This document shows positions 12,386 through 23,201 of a DNA stretch of 64,000 nt, one piece after another. The notes below the pieces were generated by a model. That model ran no database searches, had not been told where the DNA came from, and saw only the letters and a list, made by a program, of their open reading frames with translations. Numbering within the stretch: the stretch's first letter is position 1; every line of letters begins with the position of its first letter. The stretch spans positions 1-64,000 of the forward strand of contig JAPYMA010001559.1 of the NCBI GenBank assembly GCA_035041965.1, in the 5' to 3' direction. This DNA is from Anisakis pegreffii. Its lineage: Eukaryota; Nematoda; Chromadorea; Rhabditida; Anisakidae. Position numbers and translations under genes: made by a program.

Positions 12386-15300
12386 TCAAAACAATGAGTC
12401 ATTCTCATCGCTGTCTTCCTCGTCATCAAGTCTGAATCGTCGATAAAATTGTTTGTGGGTGCGATTCAATTTCGGTATACCGGCGACAACACCCGACTCA
12501 ATACCGCATTCATCAACACCGCGTAGAATACGGAAGAAACCTGAAACTGCCTGCCTTTTTTTCCGGACAATAATGACTTTCATGTTGGTCATATGATAGA
12601 ATATCAACAAGTAAACTTCTTGGAAAAGGGAGTGCATTAAAATTTTCAATTGATATTACTTAAAAATTGCTTGTGCAATCAAAATTTCGTCACTTCTTTA
12701 TAAGGTCAACGAAGTAATATAGGAAATGATTACTTCAAAGAATGATGTGTCAAAAAAGAATAAAAAACGTATGCATTCATCTAAATGACACCAAAACACT
12801 GACCATTTTCACCCCAATCGGTATTCCACGAATTCGCAACCAGCCAATAGGGCACGCCTTGTTCCACTCCCCATCCAAGCATTTTCACTGCATGACCACC
12901 ACCAATTTTACCACCTGTATGCTGAAAAACTTCGTCTTGAATACGTGTTTCGCTAGGCTGATTCTCAATTAACCCAATAACTACTACCTCTGAGCAGACA
13001 GATCACATGTGAGACCGCTTCACTGCAAGAAGAGAAATTTTGATGGACATTTGATTACGGCCGCATAGTTTCAAGCATTGCGTCGTGAGTAAGGAAAAAA
13101 CCTAGAGAAGAGAATGAGTCGGGACGAAATTTATAGTCTGGGACCCTGAAAATGCGATTTGCTCGAAAAAAGTCGAGGGCGAGGATGGGCTCTCCGAAAT
13201 TCTCCATTTCTCGCAAAACACTAGTTTTGTGTCTCTTAAACGCTAATGTTATTTATCAGCAATGTAACATTAATCGTTTTGACACCATTTCATTATCAGT
13301 TAGGTCGATGGTAATCGAATCATCTATTTGTTGGTGGTCGTCAACTGCATGTTTTGCCATTAGTCAACCATGCTGACATTATTTCACCACCAAAATTCAA
13401 GCAAACCTTTTGAAACGGTCACTTGTTATTGCAGTGGTCTAAGCAATATTGTTGAGTGTCTATCGTTTGTGGTCTCCGAATTCCGGTGGCCATTCACTGA
13501 AACCTAAGGCAACATATCCGTCGATGGATAACGACGACCGAATGTCACTGCCACCGACTGTTGCTCAACAAACTTTAATCATCACTGAGTAAGCAGTCAA
13601 CATACCACATAAATGCCACTGTCGTACGCCAAGAAATCATCGTATACTTCAAACGCAACTTCAACCGGACCGTGAGTAAGGATTTCCTTCTGAATGGATT
13701 CCACATCATCCTCAACACCGTACGAATCACTGCCTGAATTTGTCATACCTTTCAACTGAGATGCCGAAAGTAAATGAAGATGCACAGAAAATTCTGATTT
13801 TAATTTAATGATTACATTGGGTGAGTTAAAACAGAGGTGGGCAATAGTGCGTAATTCCGCTACTCTGCTAGTTAGCGAAATAGCAGAATGGCTGTTTCGC
13901 TGGTTAACGATAGCGCACCATTGCTAACCTCTGATTCTAATCATTTAAAGATCCGTCCATTATTTGCAGCCATCAATTCCATTCTTAACGATACGTGTAA
14001 AACATTATTGCAACAACTCATTGTACACATTGATGTTTTACCCAAACTTCTGTCAAATTATGTGCCTAGGTACGTGCATAATTCTTTGAAAAACTGGTAC
14101 AGACTGTACCTGTACAATTTAATGAAATTATGATAATCTATTAAAATTATAATTTGACATCCGCACAGTATGTGCACGTGTTTTGCTGATTTAATTTTTT
14201 ATAATACAATGCATATGAAGTCACAGAAGCAATATGCAGGAATACAGTAGTTTCTCCCAAAAATTTGCTTTCACTGTACCTGTGTTTGTTCTACAGTTCT
14301 AGATTTCTTAAGAGAGTGTACCTGTACCAGTACAGGTACAGGCATAGGTGCGACAGAAAAAAGTGCCGTAATTTGTGAGTATATCACCAATACGAACCGT
14401 AAAATTTATCGTCTTCATACGATCTAGCCGTGTAAGTGCTGACACATTTTTTCTCGCATTTCGGCGTTGGATACAGATCGTGTTTGCACGGGTCATAATG
14501 CGTTTTATTCGAATGATGTTCACACGGTGGGAACGGATATGGTTTACAGCCTTCTTTCAGCGTGAAATTACTTCCAGTCACGATTCCCTGTTTAACCCAG
14601 TATTTCCACGCAGCCGTCGGTTCACCTCCATCACAACTTAATCATTCATTTTATTTTATTCACCTCATAATTGCACTTGCCCAAAGTATCTGAATAAGTG
14701 GTCAAGGAAGGATTCAACAAGAACGATGCTTTTTCTAAACTTCAGTCTATCTTCGAAGAAGATGATAGCGAAGAACGAGGAATGCAATATGTTGAAATAA
14801 CTGAAAAATGTATACCCATTGTGAGTATCGATAACCACTCAAAACATAGTTGTTTTTCATCCATATGAACAAAATTTATAGTATTTGTGGGAGAGGAACA
14901 ATAACTTTCACCAAAAACACTGTTGAAATATTTAAAGAAAATATTGAAACTTTAAAGTCAACCTACCCAAAACCACAGCTATGGCAGCAACTCAGAAGGT
15001 CGTCAGCAGAGAGTGAAACTTGAATTTTTCCCTTTGAAGCAATACAAATACGATCCGACATTGCTTCTACAGCACCAAAAGCCCAGCACGAACCTAGACA
15101 TGCAAAAGGTTGGACATTTCAATCATTGCTGCACCATTCTGATCTCGCAATTACCAATTCGAAAAGGCGAGGGGATGACGAAGAGCTCATAATCAGGCTT
15201 TCTTTAAAACTAGTTTTTGATCATTCAATGCGTGAGTTTTCTTGAGTATTCCAGGAAAAATTTTCAACTTTATATCAGTCAGTGCTTCGTGTTATTTAAA

Positions 15301-17559
15301 AATTGAATAACTGCGTTCACTGTATTTGCTCACAAAATACAGATCATCAATATGAGAAGGACTGATTGCTTTATGTGATTACCGCAAGCTGATTGATCGC
15401 GAATGTTTTTCAGTGAATTACAATAATCCCAGTGCTCTCGAGCATCGAACTGTTCCGGAATGTACATATCGAGTCGACGCGTTGGCGACAGATGCTTCTT
15501 ATCTTCAGCTGATAAGTAAACGTGCTTAACACCCATCAAACCATACTGCACTCGACGTGAATAGTCCGCAAATTTTGTGTTCAGCTTCGCCTATTCAAGT
15601 AAGATCTTTGATGAGATTTTTGACTGAAAATCGCCATCTTCCCAGATATGACGGAAATGGAGAAGTCGTTCTGTATATGACCGAAGAGAACTAATGAATA
15701 GACATTGCACGTGATTACTGGGTTATAATCAATAACGATTATAATTTCTGGAATCGCTAAGACATTTAACTCAGCCAAGAAAGGTTGCAATCCATGAGCA
15801 TTTCGTAATAGTTCTATAATACAAAAACGAGTGGGGTTTCTCAAGCCAAATAGATCACCTGTTGTAGAAAAACCTAAAGTGGAATAGACATGAGGGTAGC
15901 CTTTATGCGTGATCTACACAATTTTTTGCCGGCTATGATGACCTCAGTATATGAAAAACGGAAAAAATACAAAAAAACAAATGCAAATCACACAGAAGTC
16001 GGATCTAATTCCAACTCACGATATTTCAAGCACAGAATGCCATCTAATCGTAAGATGAAAAGTACTTTAAAAATCTTCTTGAATTGTAACAAACGAATGA
16101 ATATGAGCAAAACAAAATTAAGAATGTATTCTAAAAATGCAATCAAAAATACGATCATCGTTTCACCTTCCATAATTTCTGATGACTGTTCACATAATCA
16201 ACAAGCTCTTGTCCGGTCAGCTTCTCGGCTTCGTAACTGATTTTGCGATCTCGAAATTCATCCAGCACTGATCTGAATTTGTTGACTTCGAACGGTAACA
16301 AATGAAAATTTCATTACTTCATCAATAATAACAAGTAGTTACCTAAAAATGAATACGGTGTATACTGACGGAAAAAATTGTGACTGCTCTAATTCGGTGT
16401 TGTGATCGTCGGTAGATCAGTTTAACCCCTTTGTCGATTTTGAATCATTTTTTTCAATTGACCACAATACTCTAAGTCAGCAACTCATATGTATAACTGC
16501 ATTAATGCAGGCAACCTTACTAGCTAGACCTCTCCCAATAATGCAGGTAGTCTCCTTTTCAAAATCGAGGTCAGTTTTTTCAGTTTCAAGATTTGAAATT
16601 TGAGCTTCAATGGCTTTCTAGGTATCTAGATATTGGGCCGCTCGAGCCTGGTTAACACCATGAGATTTCCAGCATATTGAGTGCAGTCTTAATGTGATTA
16701 AGAGAGGCTACATGATGTAGTTAGCAATTGGTTGGCAAGCAAAATTGCGTTCACTAAAATACTATTCAATATTAGCGAAATTGCTGACTGTGTACATAAC
16801 ATGATTTTCCTTTATATTTCCCCCTTGAATGTTTAACAACGCCTCCAAAATAGGTATTTGCTCACAACGAAGTGATCGCAATGATACAGGCGATGTTTTA
16901 ATGGTGAAAACCAGCACTCTTCATTGTGCGCAGCAATCAATGAATTAATTCTTGGGGAAAAGTGTTTCTGCGTCTAAAAGTATTTACTCATGGGACATCT
17001 TAGCATGTAATAATATCGTATGACAGCAATGATGGGAAGCGATTGTGACAAATGAAGGTCTGCCAAAATAGCGTTTGAAATGCCCATTTCATCAAGCGGC
17101 TTTAACTGATTTGGCTGATGAAATGGGAAATTCCGATGTTCGCTAACAATAAGCAGCCTCAAAATGGGCCGTCTGCCTTATGGCCAAATGAGGTAACGAA
17201 GCTGAACAGCGTAAGAACCACTGGAATACAGGAATGACTGTTCATCATAAAACCGAAGGTATTGATGAGGATGAAGGTCTGTCAATTGGTTGGTCATATC
17301 AGATAAAAAATCAAAATAGTAGAATGAATTGTATTGCATTGCTAACCTTCTACCCCCGTAGTACTGATTCGGTTTGTAGTCATCAGAATTATCAGTTGAT
17401 CGTGATCGATGACCATGATGGTGGTGAAGTGGATGAGTGCGATGTGCGTTTGTTATCACAACACAAACAACAGCCAATAAAAGCACACACTTCTGCAATT
17501 AAAAACAACATCTTTAACGAGAAGGCGACACAATCGCGCAACCTCACGAACACATCCAT
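12386..17559 (-). CDS. cpr-6: Cathepsin B-like cysteine protease (CPR-6 type), complete, 9 exons
   Basis: Exons (minus): 17559-17548, 17492-17347, 16272-16167, 15590-15383, 15093-14967, 14636-14398, 13733-13606, 12921-12804, 12540-12386; phases join into 412 codons plus TGA. Residues 5-20 ([16 protein letters not shown]) are a signal peptide, followed by a His-rich stretch (HPLHHHHGH) and a prodomain ([21 protein letters not shown]). The mature enzyme starts near [11 protein letters not shown] and has catalytic Cys160 (CGSCWAFG), His332 ([12 protein letters not shown]) and Asn352 (NSWN). The occluding loop with His240-His241 ([11 protein letters not shown]) gives cathepsin B peptidyl-dipeptidase activity. 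From memory it follows C. elegans CPR-6 closely over the mature domain. It ends in an acidic tail ([14 protein letters not shown]). Likely role: secreted or lysosomal protein digestion. The first 12-nt exon (MDVF) is inferred, because the frame of the second exon has an upstream stop and no ATG. Confidence 0.95.
13832..13933. repeat. MITE-like 102-bp element with terminal inverted repeats
   Basis: It starts CAGAGGTGGGCAATAGTGCG and ends with the near complement GCGCACCATTGCTAACCTCTG, 17 of 21 positions matching. The interior holds further partly complementary GCTA/TAGC segments, so the whole could fold back on itself. It sits in the cpr-6 intron between 13734 and 14397. Size and ends fit a miniature inverted-repeat transposable element; no clear target-site duplication was seen. 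Confidence 0.5.
14317..14340. repeat. 24-nt near-perfect palindrome
   Basis: The halves TGTACCTGTACC and AGTACAGGTACA are reverse complements except for the central pair. It lies about 60 nt downstream (in gene direction) of the cpr-6 exon ending at 14398, and related GTACCTGTAC motifs lie near 14107. It may be a short tandem-palindromic repeat or a binding site; nothing shows which. Confidence 0.5.
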
Positions 17560-17954
17560 AGCTTCTTTGACTGATACTTTCGCCTGGTGTATTATGCTTT
17601 TAGCAGTGTGATTTTATTGAGTGCGTTTTATGGACCCTTTAAGATTCTGTAGAATACATCTATCTCATCCAGCACCGAACGCAGGCATTAAAAAAGCGAT
17701 ACAGATCTCGAGATTCGTGGGGTCGGCATTTCCGGTATTCACACCACAAGTCATTTTAAGTGAATTTGGTAGTATATCCATCACCACTGGAGCATGAATC
17801 GTACCCATTTTTGTTGTTTTTGTATTTTTTGCTGAATTTCTTAAGCTTTAGTGAGTAAGTTGTTAAATAAATTGTTTTCTGAATAATTACGAACACACTG
17901 CCTCAAAAAGAATGTGTTGAACAAGTCACGTTTCTATACCTCAAAAGTTGCTTC

Positions 17955-18535
17955 TCAATACCGGTATTGTATCGGTATTGAAAACGATACCGGTATTAAT
18001 ATCAATCTGGCATTGAGAAAATCGTTGATATTTTGCAAGCACTAATTTCACCTGCCAAATTGTGCCCCTTACAAAATGCCCATCGAAATTATGAAGGTTT
18101 TGTGGTGCTCATAAAGCAGTACAGGTTCTCCAACGGGCCTACAGTCTAAAACGCTTGCTGACTTCTGATTTGCTTCTAGAAAACTTTATAATCGACTAAA
18201 ATCAATCAGAATCTCATCTCCAAACCCAACATCAGCCCTCGCTTAAAACTGATTAAAACCCAGAAATTCCAACTTATGTGCACTAGCAGTGGTGATCACG
18301 TCCGACCGACGGTCGGTCAGAAAAATCCGACAATTTCGCAAGGAATTCTGACATTCGGATACCGACCAAACAATTTGCAAGGCCGGTCGGAATTTCGAGT
18401 GTCGGAATGTTAAAATGTGAATTCGGTCGGATTCCGACTGAACAGTTCCGATAGTTGGTCGAAATTCCAACTGTCGGAACGATGAAATTTCACGTCAGTC
18501 AAATTCCAACCGGCATGAAATTTCGCTCGGATGCC
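17955..18535. repeat. Cluster of short palindromic ACCGGT / CGGTCGGA motifs
   Basis: At 17958-18000 the motif AATACCGGTATTG and variants occur several times in both orientations. At 18300-18535 more than ten copies or near copies of (G)GTCGGA and its complement TCCGAC occur within about 240 bp, some back to back (GACCGACGGTCGGTC). It is upstream of cpr-6 and non-coding. The density of CpG-containing self-complementary motifs is unlike the flanking AT-rich DNA. Confidence 0.5.
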
Positions 18536-19096
18536 TTCACTAACCAGCAGCTAATGCTTGCAATAATAGGAGAAATGCAGAAATTTCGAAATAAAAATCA
18601 GTGAAGATGTTGTGAATAGGATGGAAACCAATGGAAACAACATACCATTTCGAATGAGAGTCGACGATGAAACGAGTTGTGAATGCGTTGTGTTCAAGTG
18701 CAAATGAACACCTCTGACACAGCAGAATCACTCGTTAAACTCTCTTATATTCAGTTTCTTTTCTATCGAGCATATGATGAAGATTTCGTAATGTATTTTA
18801 TTGATTCGCACCTTATCGCCTTGTTACTCTTGTTTATCATTACTTACCATTATCTTATCAAACTACCTTATCATTAGGAACCGAATTATGAATGTGTATC
18901 AAACTGCCTTCATTCTATCTTATTTCAATTGTCCAATATTACTTTCAAGAATGCCTTATCAGAAAGCAATGAATACATACTGCCTTGTATAGCCTAATAA
19001 TTTATCGCCTTGTCAGTAGATAGGACCCAATTTATTGCCATCTGAAAACCCAGCTGATTACAAAACTCAAAAATTGTGCAGTCAATAACAAAAATG

Positions 19097-19288
19097 TCAT
19101 TTGCGAATGTCACTCACGCATACATTTGAAAATGTCATTTCAATCAAAGTAATTTCATCTTTCAACGGTTTTGAGGGAGCCATATTGAGAATTGAAGAAA
19201 TTGACAAATGGCTGTTGATTGGTTTTGTTGTTATGCTTCTTCTATAGTTGTCGAATATTGCTTTGAAGAATTCGTTTTCATTTGTCAT
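19097..19288 (-). CDS. Candidate small ORF or first exon, unknown
   Basis: A 63-codon frame starts at ATG (MTNENEFFKAIFDNYRRSIT) and ends in TGA, with a pyrimidine-rich stretch upstream. A possible donor, AAT/GTATGC, interrupts it after about 50 codons. Balanced composition suggests coding, but there is no recognised domain. It could be an exon of an unidentified minus-strand gene upstream of cpr-6. Confidence 0.3.
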   Translation of the reverse strand: MTNENEFFKAIFDNYRRSITTKPINSHLSISSILNMAPSKPLKDEITLIEMTFSNVCVSDIRK

Positions 19289-20199
19289 CAAGATGCAAGG
19301 GAATGCGAGAGAATGAGAGGATTGAACTCACTTTGGAGGAGAGGAATCTGTTATGGTAAAATTTCAAACTTGAGTAATTAAGCCTTCATGGAAGTATAAT
19401 AATAATGAAGAATAGTGGCAATCATCACATTGAATCGTATCATTTTCAACAAGCTGATCAAATTGCAATATAGCTAATATAATAGCATCTCGAATATTGA
19501 TTTCGATCAGTTAAAAATCAAGTGTGATAACCACGACAACGAGAGAACATCAGAATGTACGTATTGCAACATCATTAGAGCATAAATACATGGAAATGAA
19601 AATCAGATGGTGTGTTTGGTCGCTTCACCTTTATTCATTCTATCTTATTCTAAATGAGATCTCCACATAGGTGACATTTCTTTATATTCTACGTTAACAG
19701 CGTTTAGAGTGTCTGTCTGGATTCCCATGATCTTATTTTTCACTGTGGTGTCATATTGCTAAATTTAACATCTGCAAATTCTTTGTACTCTATACAGTAT
19801 CATCCATTCATGTAATATTTTTAATTATATGTTTTTATCAAGCATATTTTTATTATATATTTTCCTATTACATATGTTGAAATTCCTATTAAAATTATAC
19901 TTCACATAAATCTTGTGTGTGCATCCAAAAGGATAATATGGAGTGGCAGAACGAGGTGTAGAAGCCAAATCATTGCCTGCCTCGAGCTCGATATCTTTAT
20001 CGTTAATTTCTAGGGGTTTTTCATGCTTGAAAAATTCAAGGCTGAAATGAGAGAAAAACGTAATTTAGCTCACACGAACACTTCTTATTCAAATCTGATG
20101 ATTGATTTTGCGGGCTTCTTTCATTACCGTAAATATTCGTAGGAATGTAAATCCCGACAAAATTAAGTTATGAATAAAGGTTCGTTAAAGCATATTTTC

Positions 20200-20455
20200 T
20201 CAACGATTGCAACGATTTCTTGGCCACTTTACCGAAAACTCGACACCAAAATGTTGTCCAAAGGCACTCCGGAAACTTGCGATGTCAAATGATAGTGCAA
20301 TAATTTCACGGATCGTCAATGTGAATTTCCCTGCTTTGGTGTTTAGTGAATCAATTGTTGATGGGATCCAAGTATGCGTAAGAAAAGCTGCCTTTGAATT
20401 TGTCTTTGCATTGCACAATGCCTTTGAGCATGTCTCTTCTTTCAAAAGATACTGA
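20200..20455. CDS. Region open on both strands, candidate exon
   Basis: Two antisense frames of about 82 codons cover the same bases. The minus frame includes ETCSKALCNAKTNSKAAFL and reaches a possible donor TCG/GTAAAG; the plus frame includes STPKCCPKALRKLAMS and ends in a stop. Only one, if either, is likely coding. No family is recognised. Confidence 0.25.
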
Positions 20456-21397
20456 AGTCGTAATATTGATTGCTTTCATTCATCAACACTTCTCAGCATC
20501 GATTGTATTGGCTTGACTCGAGGATCACTGTATGTCAAACTGCTTGCTTTTGTTACCCGTGGTCAGATCCTTGCTAAGGTTCACAGTTAGAGATCTTCTC
20601 CCTCTAATGTGAAATTAGTTTCACCAGCAGTCTCTTAACTTGATACAGATGGAAACAATCATGACATCCAGTAAGCGAAACTCTCAAAGACCACATCTGG
20701 ACACCTTTCAAAGCCAGTCTTTATTACGGGTCTACCAGTGATCACTAGGATCAGCTTACTGCGATTGATGGCTCAGTTATAAACAAAAACTTACGAGTAG
20801 CGCTTTTATTGGTGTAAACAAAAGAAATGTAAACAAAGCATTAGGATATACTTCCGAAGTTCTAGCTCGGAAATGCAAAAGTAGTGGAGTGAGAAAAATT
20901 TCCCCATTGAAACAATCATTAGAAGTTACCCTCTTAAGAACCACGTCATCTATGAATCAGTCAGTTCTAGTTTTTCGAAACTACATCAAACCTGCAGCTT
21001 ACAAATATTTACCTTATAAACATCCACGGATACGAATGATCTAGTAAATCAATGAAACACTTCGACTATTCCATGCAGTCGAAGTGTGGCAGGAAATATG
21101 CCTGATCGTGAGTTAAAATTGATCTGAACAAACCTAATGTTTCATTTTTCACTCCACAAAATCGGTTAGAATTTACATTTCCTGTTTACGATGCGAGTAG
21201 AATGTGAATGATGAGCCAAGATGAAATTGCTAAATTACTATGAAATAGAAAAAGATGCACAGAATTACCGCCGAAAATACAACATTGATATGTTCAATAT
21301 TGGCTTATAATATCGGTAACTTGAGATTTTGATGTATTCCTTTATCAGTATCAGTAAGATGTATCCCTTTATGTCAGTACGATCAGTCTCTGTATAC

Positions 21398-21574
21398 TGT
21401 GTATTTTCTGTTTGCTTTATGGACGAATTCAACACATGAATACCCTCTCGGGATGTAAAACATTGGTAGGTTGAGAACCAGGTGTAAGGAATTATATTTC
21501 AAGGCTTGCCGTCTCCGCTTCAAATCTGGCATTCGCCGAAAATTAAAACAGTATCCTTCCAATGGTGAGGTCAA
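21398..21574 (-). CDS. Candidate exon resembling a DEG/ENaC extracellular segment
   Basis: A 59-codon phase-0 exon lies between acceptor CTTGTTTCAG and a possible donor ACA/GTATAC (an in-frame stop follows at 21383). It contains EGYCFNFRRMPD, LHLVLNLPMFYI and RGYSCVEFVHKA in that order. This spacing resembles the degenerin/epithelial sodium channel pattern G-x-CFTFN ... GLxLxLN ... GxxVxxH at the palm/finger boundary. No other exon of such a channel (TM1, the second Cys-rich domain or the TM2 GLxxGxS motif) was found nearby, so this is a suggestion only. It may be a pseudogene fragment. Confidence 0.35.
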
Positions 21575-22575
21575 CTGAAACAAGCATGGATTTCATTAGC
21601 ACATTAACAATTACTCCTTATTACTTATCAACCATACACTCTGTCTTCAGATGGTAACTGACGTTGTGCTTTGTCCTGTCGTATGGTGATCAGTTCAAAA
21701 CCATTGAGGTTGTGACTGTAAGATACGTATGAAACATAATATTATGTCATGGTTGCTGACTTAAAGATAGTTGTATAGCCGAAAGAATATGAGGGCGGCT
21801 AGCGGTTGGATCGTTTCTTTTATTTGGTCAAAAATATTTTCAAAACAATCGTCGGATTGCTGAATTCGCAATATTTATTTCCTCGTTTATAAATTGAACT
21901 GAAATCCATAGGCTAATAGTGCCTTTAAGATAATCACGACACAATTACAATGGAGTAATTTTTCATAAGATTAGCGAAATTTTTCACACTCATTTCACGA
22001 TTACTTTTTCGGTCACGCTCGAATTTTATAATACAACAGTAATTACAGTAATGTAAACAACTTCTGAAGGTGTAGCTTTTTCGTGAACTAAACAGGGATG
22101 TACTTGTTTATACAGCTTTCCTGTTTTTTTGGCGAATAAAATTTCACGTGTATGTGCGAGTGAAATTCAAAGACCTCCCTCCGTGTTGGAATTCTGACCA
22201 GAACATCTGGTAAGGGATGATGAAGTTAGTTGTGTGCTGAGGCAAATCAATTCAGGAGGTTCGATGAATCCCTCTCCGATTCAATGAACATCGACACCAA
22301 TTGTTTTTAAGAACGTTTGCGGGAATTTCTCTATTGTATGTATTTCTCGATCAAACGAAACTGCGCATCTTCCGACTAAAAAATTCCGCACTGCCGAAAA
22401 ATACTCGCAAATTAATTGAAATGAACTTTTATCCACAAATATCCATCTTCGTTTATATCAATAGGCATTTCAGTCGTAAACAGCAATAAGCAGACGACGG
22501 ATTGCACTTGTAAATAGACTGAGACTTCATCCCATGTCTGGACTTCGTAAATTAATAGACGGTTCCCTAGGATCA

Positions 22576-22592
22576 GCCTAAGCCTAAGCCTA
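22576..22592 (-). repeat. Short interstitial telomere-like repeat
   Basis: GCCTAAGCCTAAGCCTA is almost three copies of the nematode telomere hexamer TTAGGC read on the minus strand. It is too short for a telomere or a fusion scar. Confidence 0.5.
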
Positions 22593-22605
22593 TAACCAAA
22601 TGTAA

Positions 22606-22911
22606 TCCATTGCCGTATCCACTGCTGCGAGCATCGCCACATTTTTTATCATTCTCCTCATCAAGACTGCTCTCAAAGCGCTATTACAAATTACTGTATC
22701 ACTCGTGGCAATACGTCGCACAATTACGTGGATGAGCTGTTTTACGGTGTGGATTTGCTTAATTGTTCTTTGTTTAAGTGCAATTTATGGTGTTATTGCG
22801 GGGTCATTCGCTTTATTGTACGGTTCAGTCATCGTTTTAGGGTTCGGAGAACTTTTTTTCTGTTCTAATCTAGTTGTAAGCAGCACCAGCGTAAGAACCA
22901 CTGTTAGATGA
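22606..22911 (+). CDS. Candidate multi-membrane-segment open frame, unknown
   Basis: An ATG-less open frame of 101 codons holds three or four strongly hydrophobic stretches (ATFFIILLIKTALKALLQIT, TVWICLIVLCLSAIYGVIAG, ALLYGSVIVLGFG) and a possible donor at 22875/22876 (GTT/GTAAGC). T-rich noncoding DNA often yields hydrophobic frames, so this is weak. If real, it would be an exon of a membrane protein ahead of, and on the same strand as, the TM9SF gene. Confidence 0.22.
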   Translation, partial: SIAVSTAASIATFFIILLIKTALKALLQITVSLVAIRRTITWMSCFTVWICLIVLCLSAIYGVIAGSFALLYGSVIVLGFGELFFCSNLVVSSTSVRTTVR

Positions 22912-23155
22912 AAAATTCACGTATCAGTTGAAGAAGCCGTAATTGTGATCTCGTAGTATTGAGATGGTTTCATGGATTTGACGTACTGAAATCGCTGCTC
23001 CAAGCGGTTAGGTGATCCATCATTTAGCGCATTTGTGAAGAAAGTCGTTGAAGAGAGAACAGAGATGACGTTGAAAAAAATTAACGGCTCATGCGTGAGT
23101 GTAACTCTTTTCGCTTCAATGTACAACATGCCGTATTGATTGAATGCATTCGTTT

Positions 23156-23158
23156 CAG
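23156..23158 (+). other. Probable trans-splice acceptor or 5' UTR splice site of the TM9SF gene
   Basis: ATTCGTTTCAG matches the nematode acceptor consensus 44 nt before the TM9SF ATG at 23202. It could receive a spliced leader, or close a short 5' UTR intron beginning at GTGAGT (23094). Confidence 0.45.
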
Positions 23159-23201
23159 TGGAGTGCTAACTCTTCAATCTTCCGCTGATTGCTCATCGGA
23201 T

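Noticed and set aside
17083..17127. 12-bp inverted repeat CCCATTTCATCA / TGATGAAATGGG in a cpr-6 intron
   Set aside because: Stem too short and loop 21 nt; such foldbacks are expected several times in 64 kb of AT-rich DNA.
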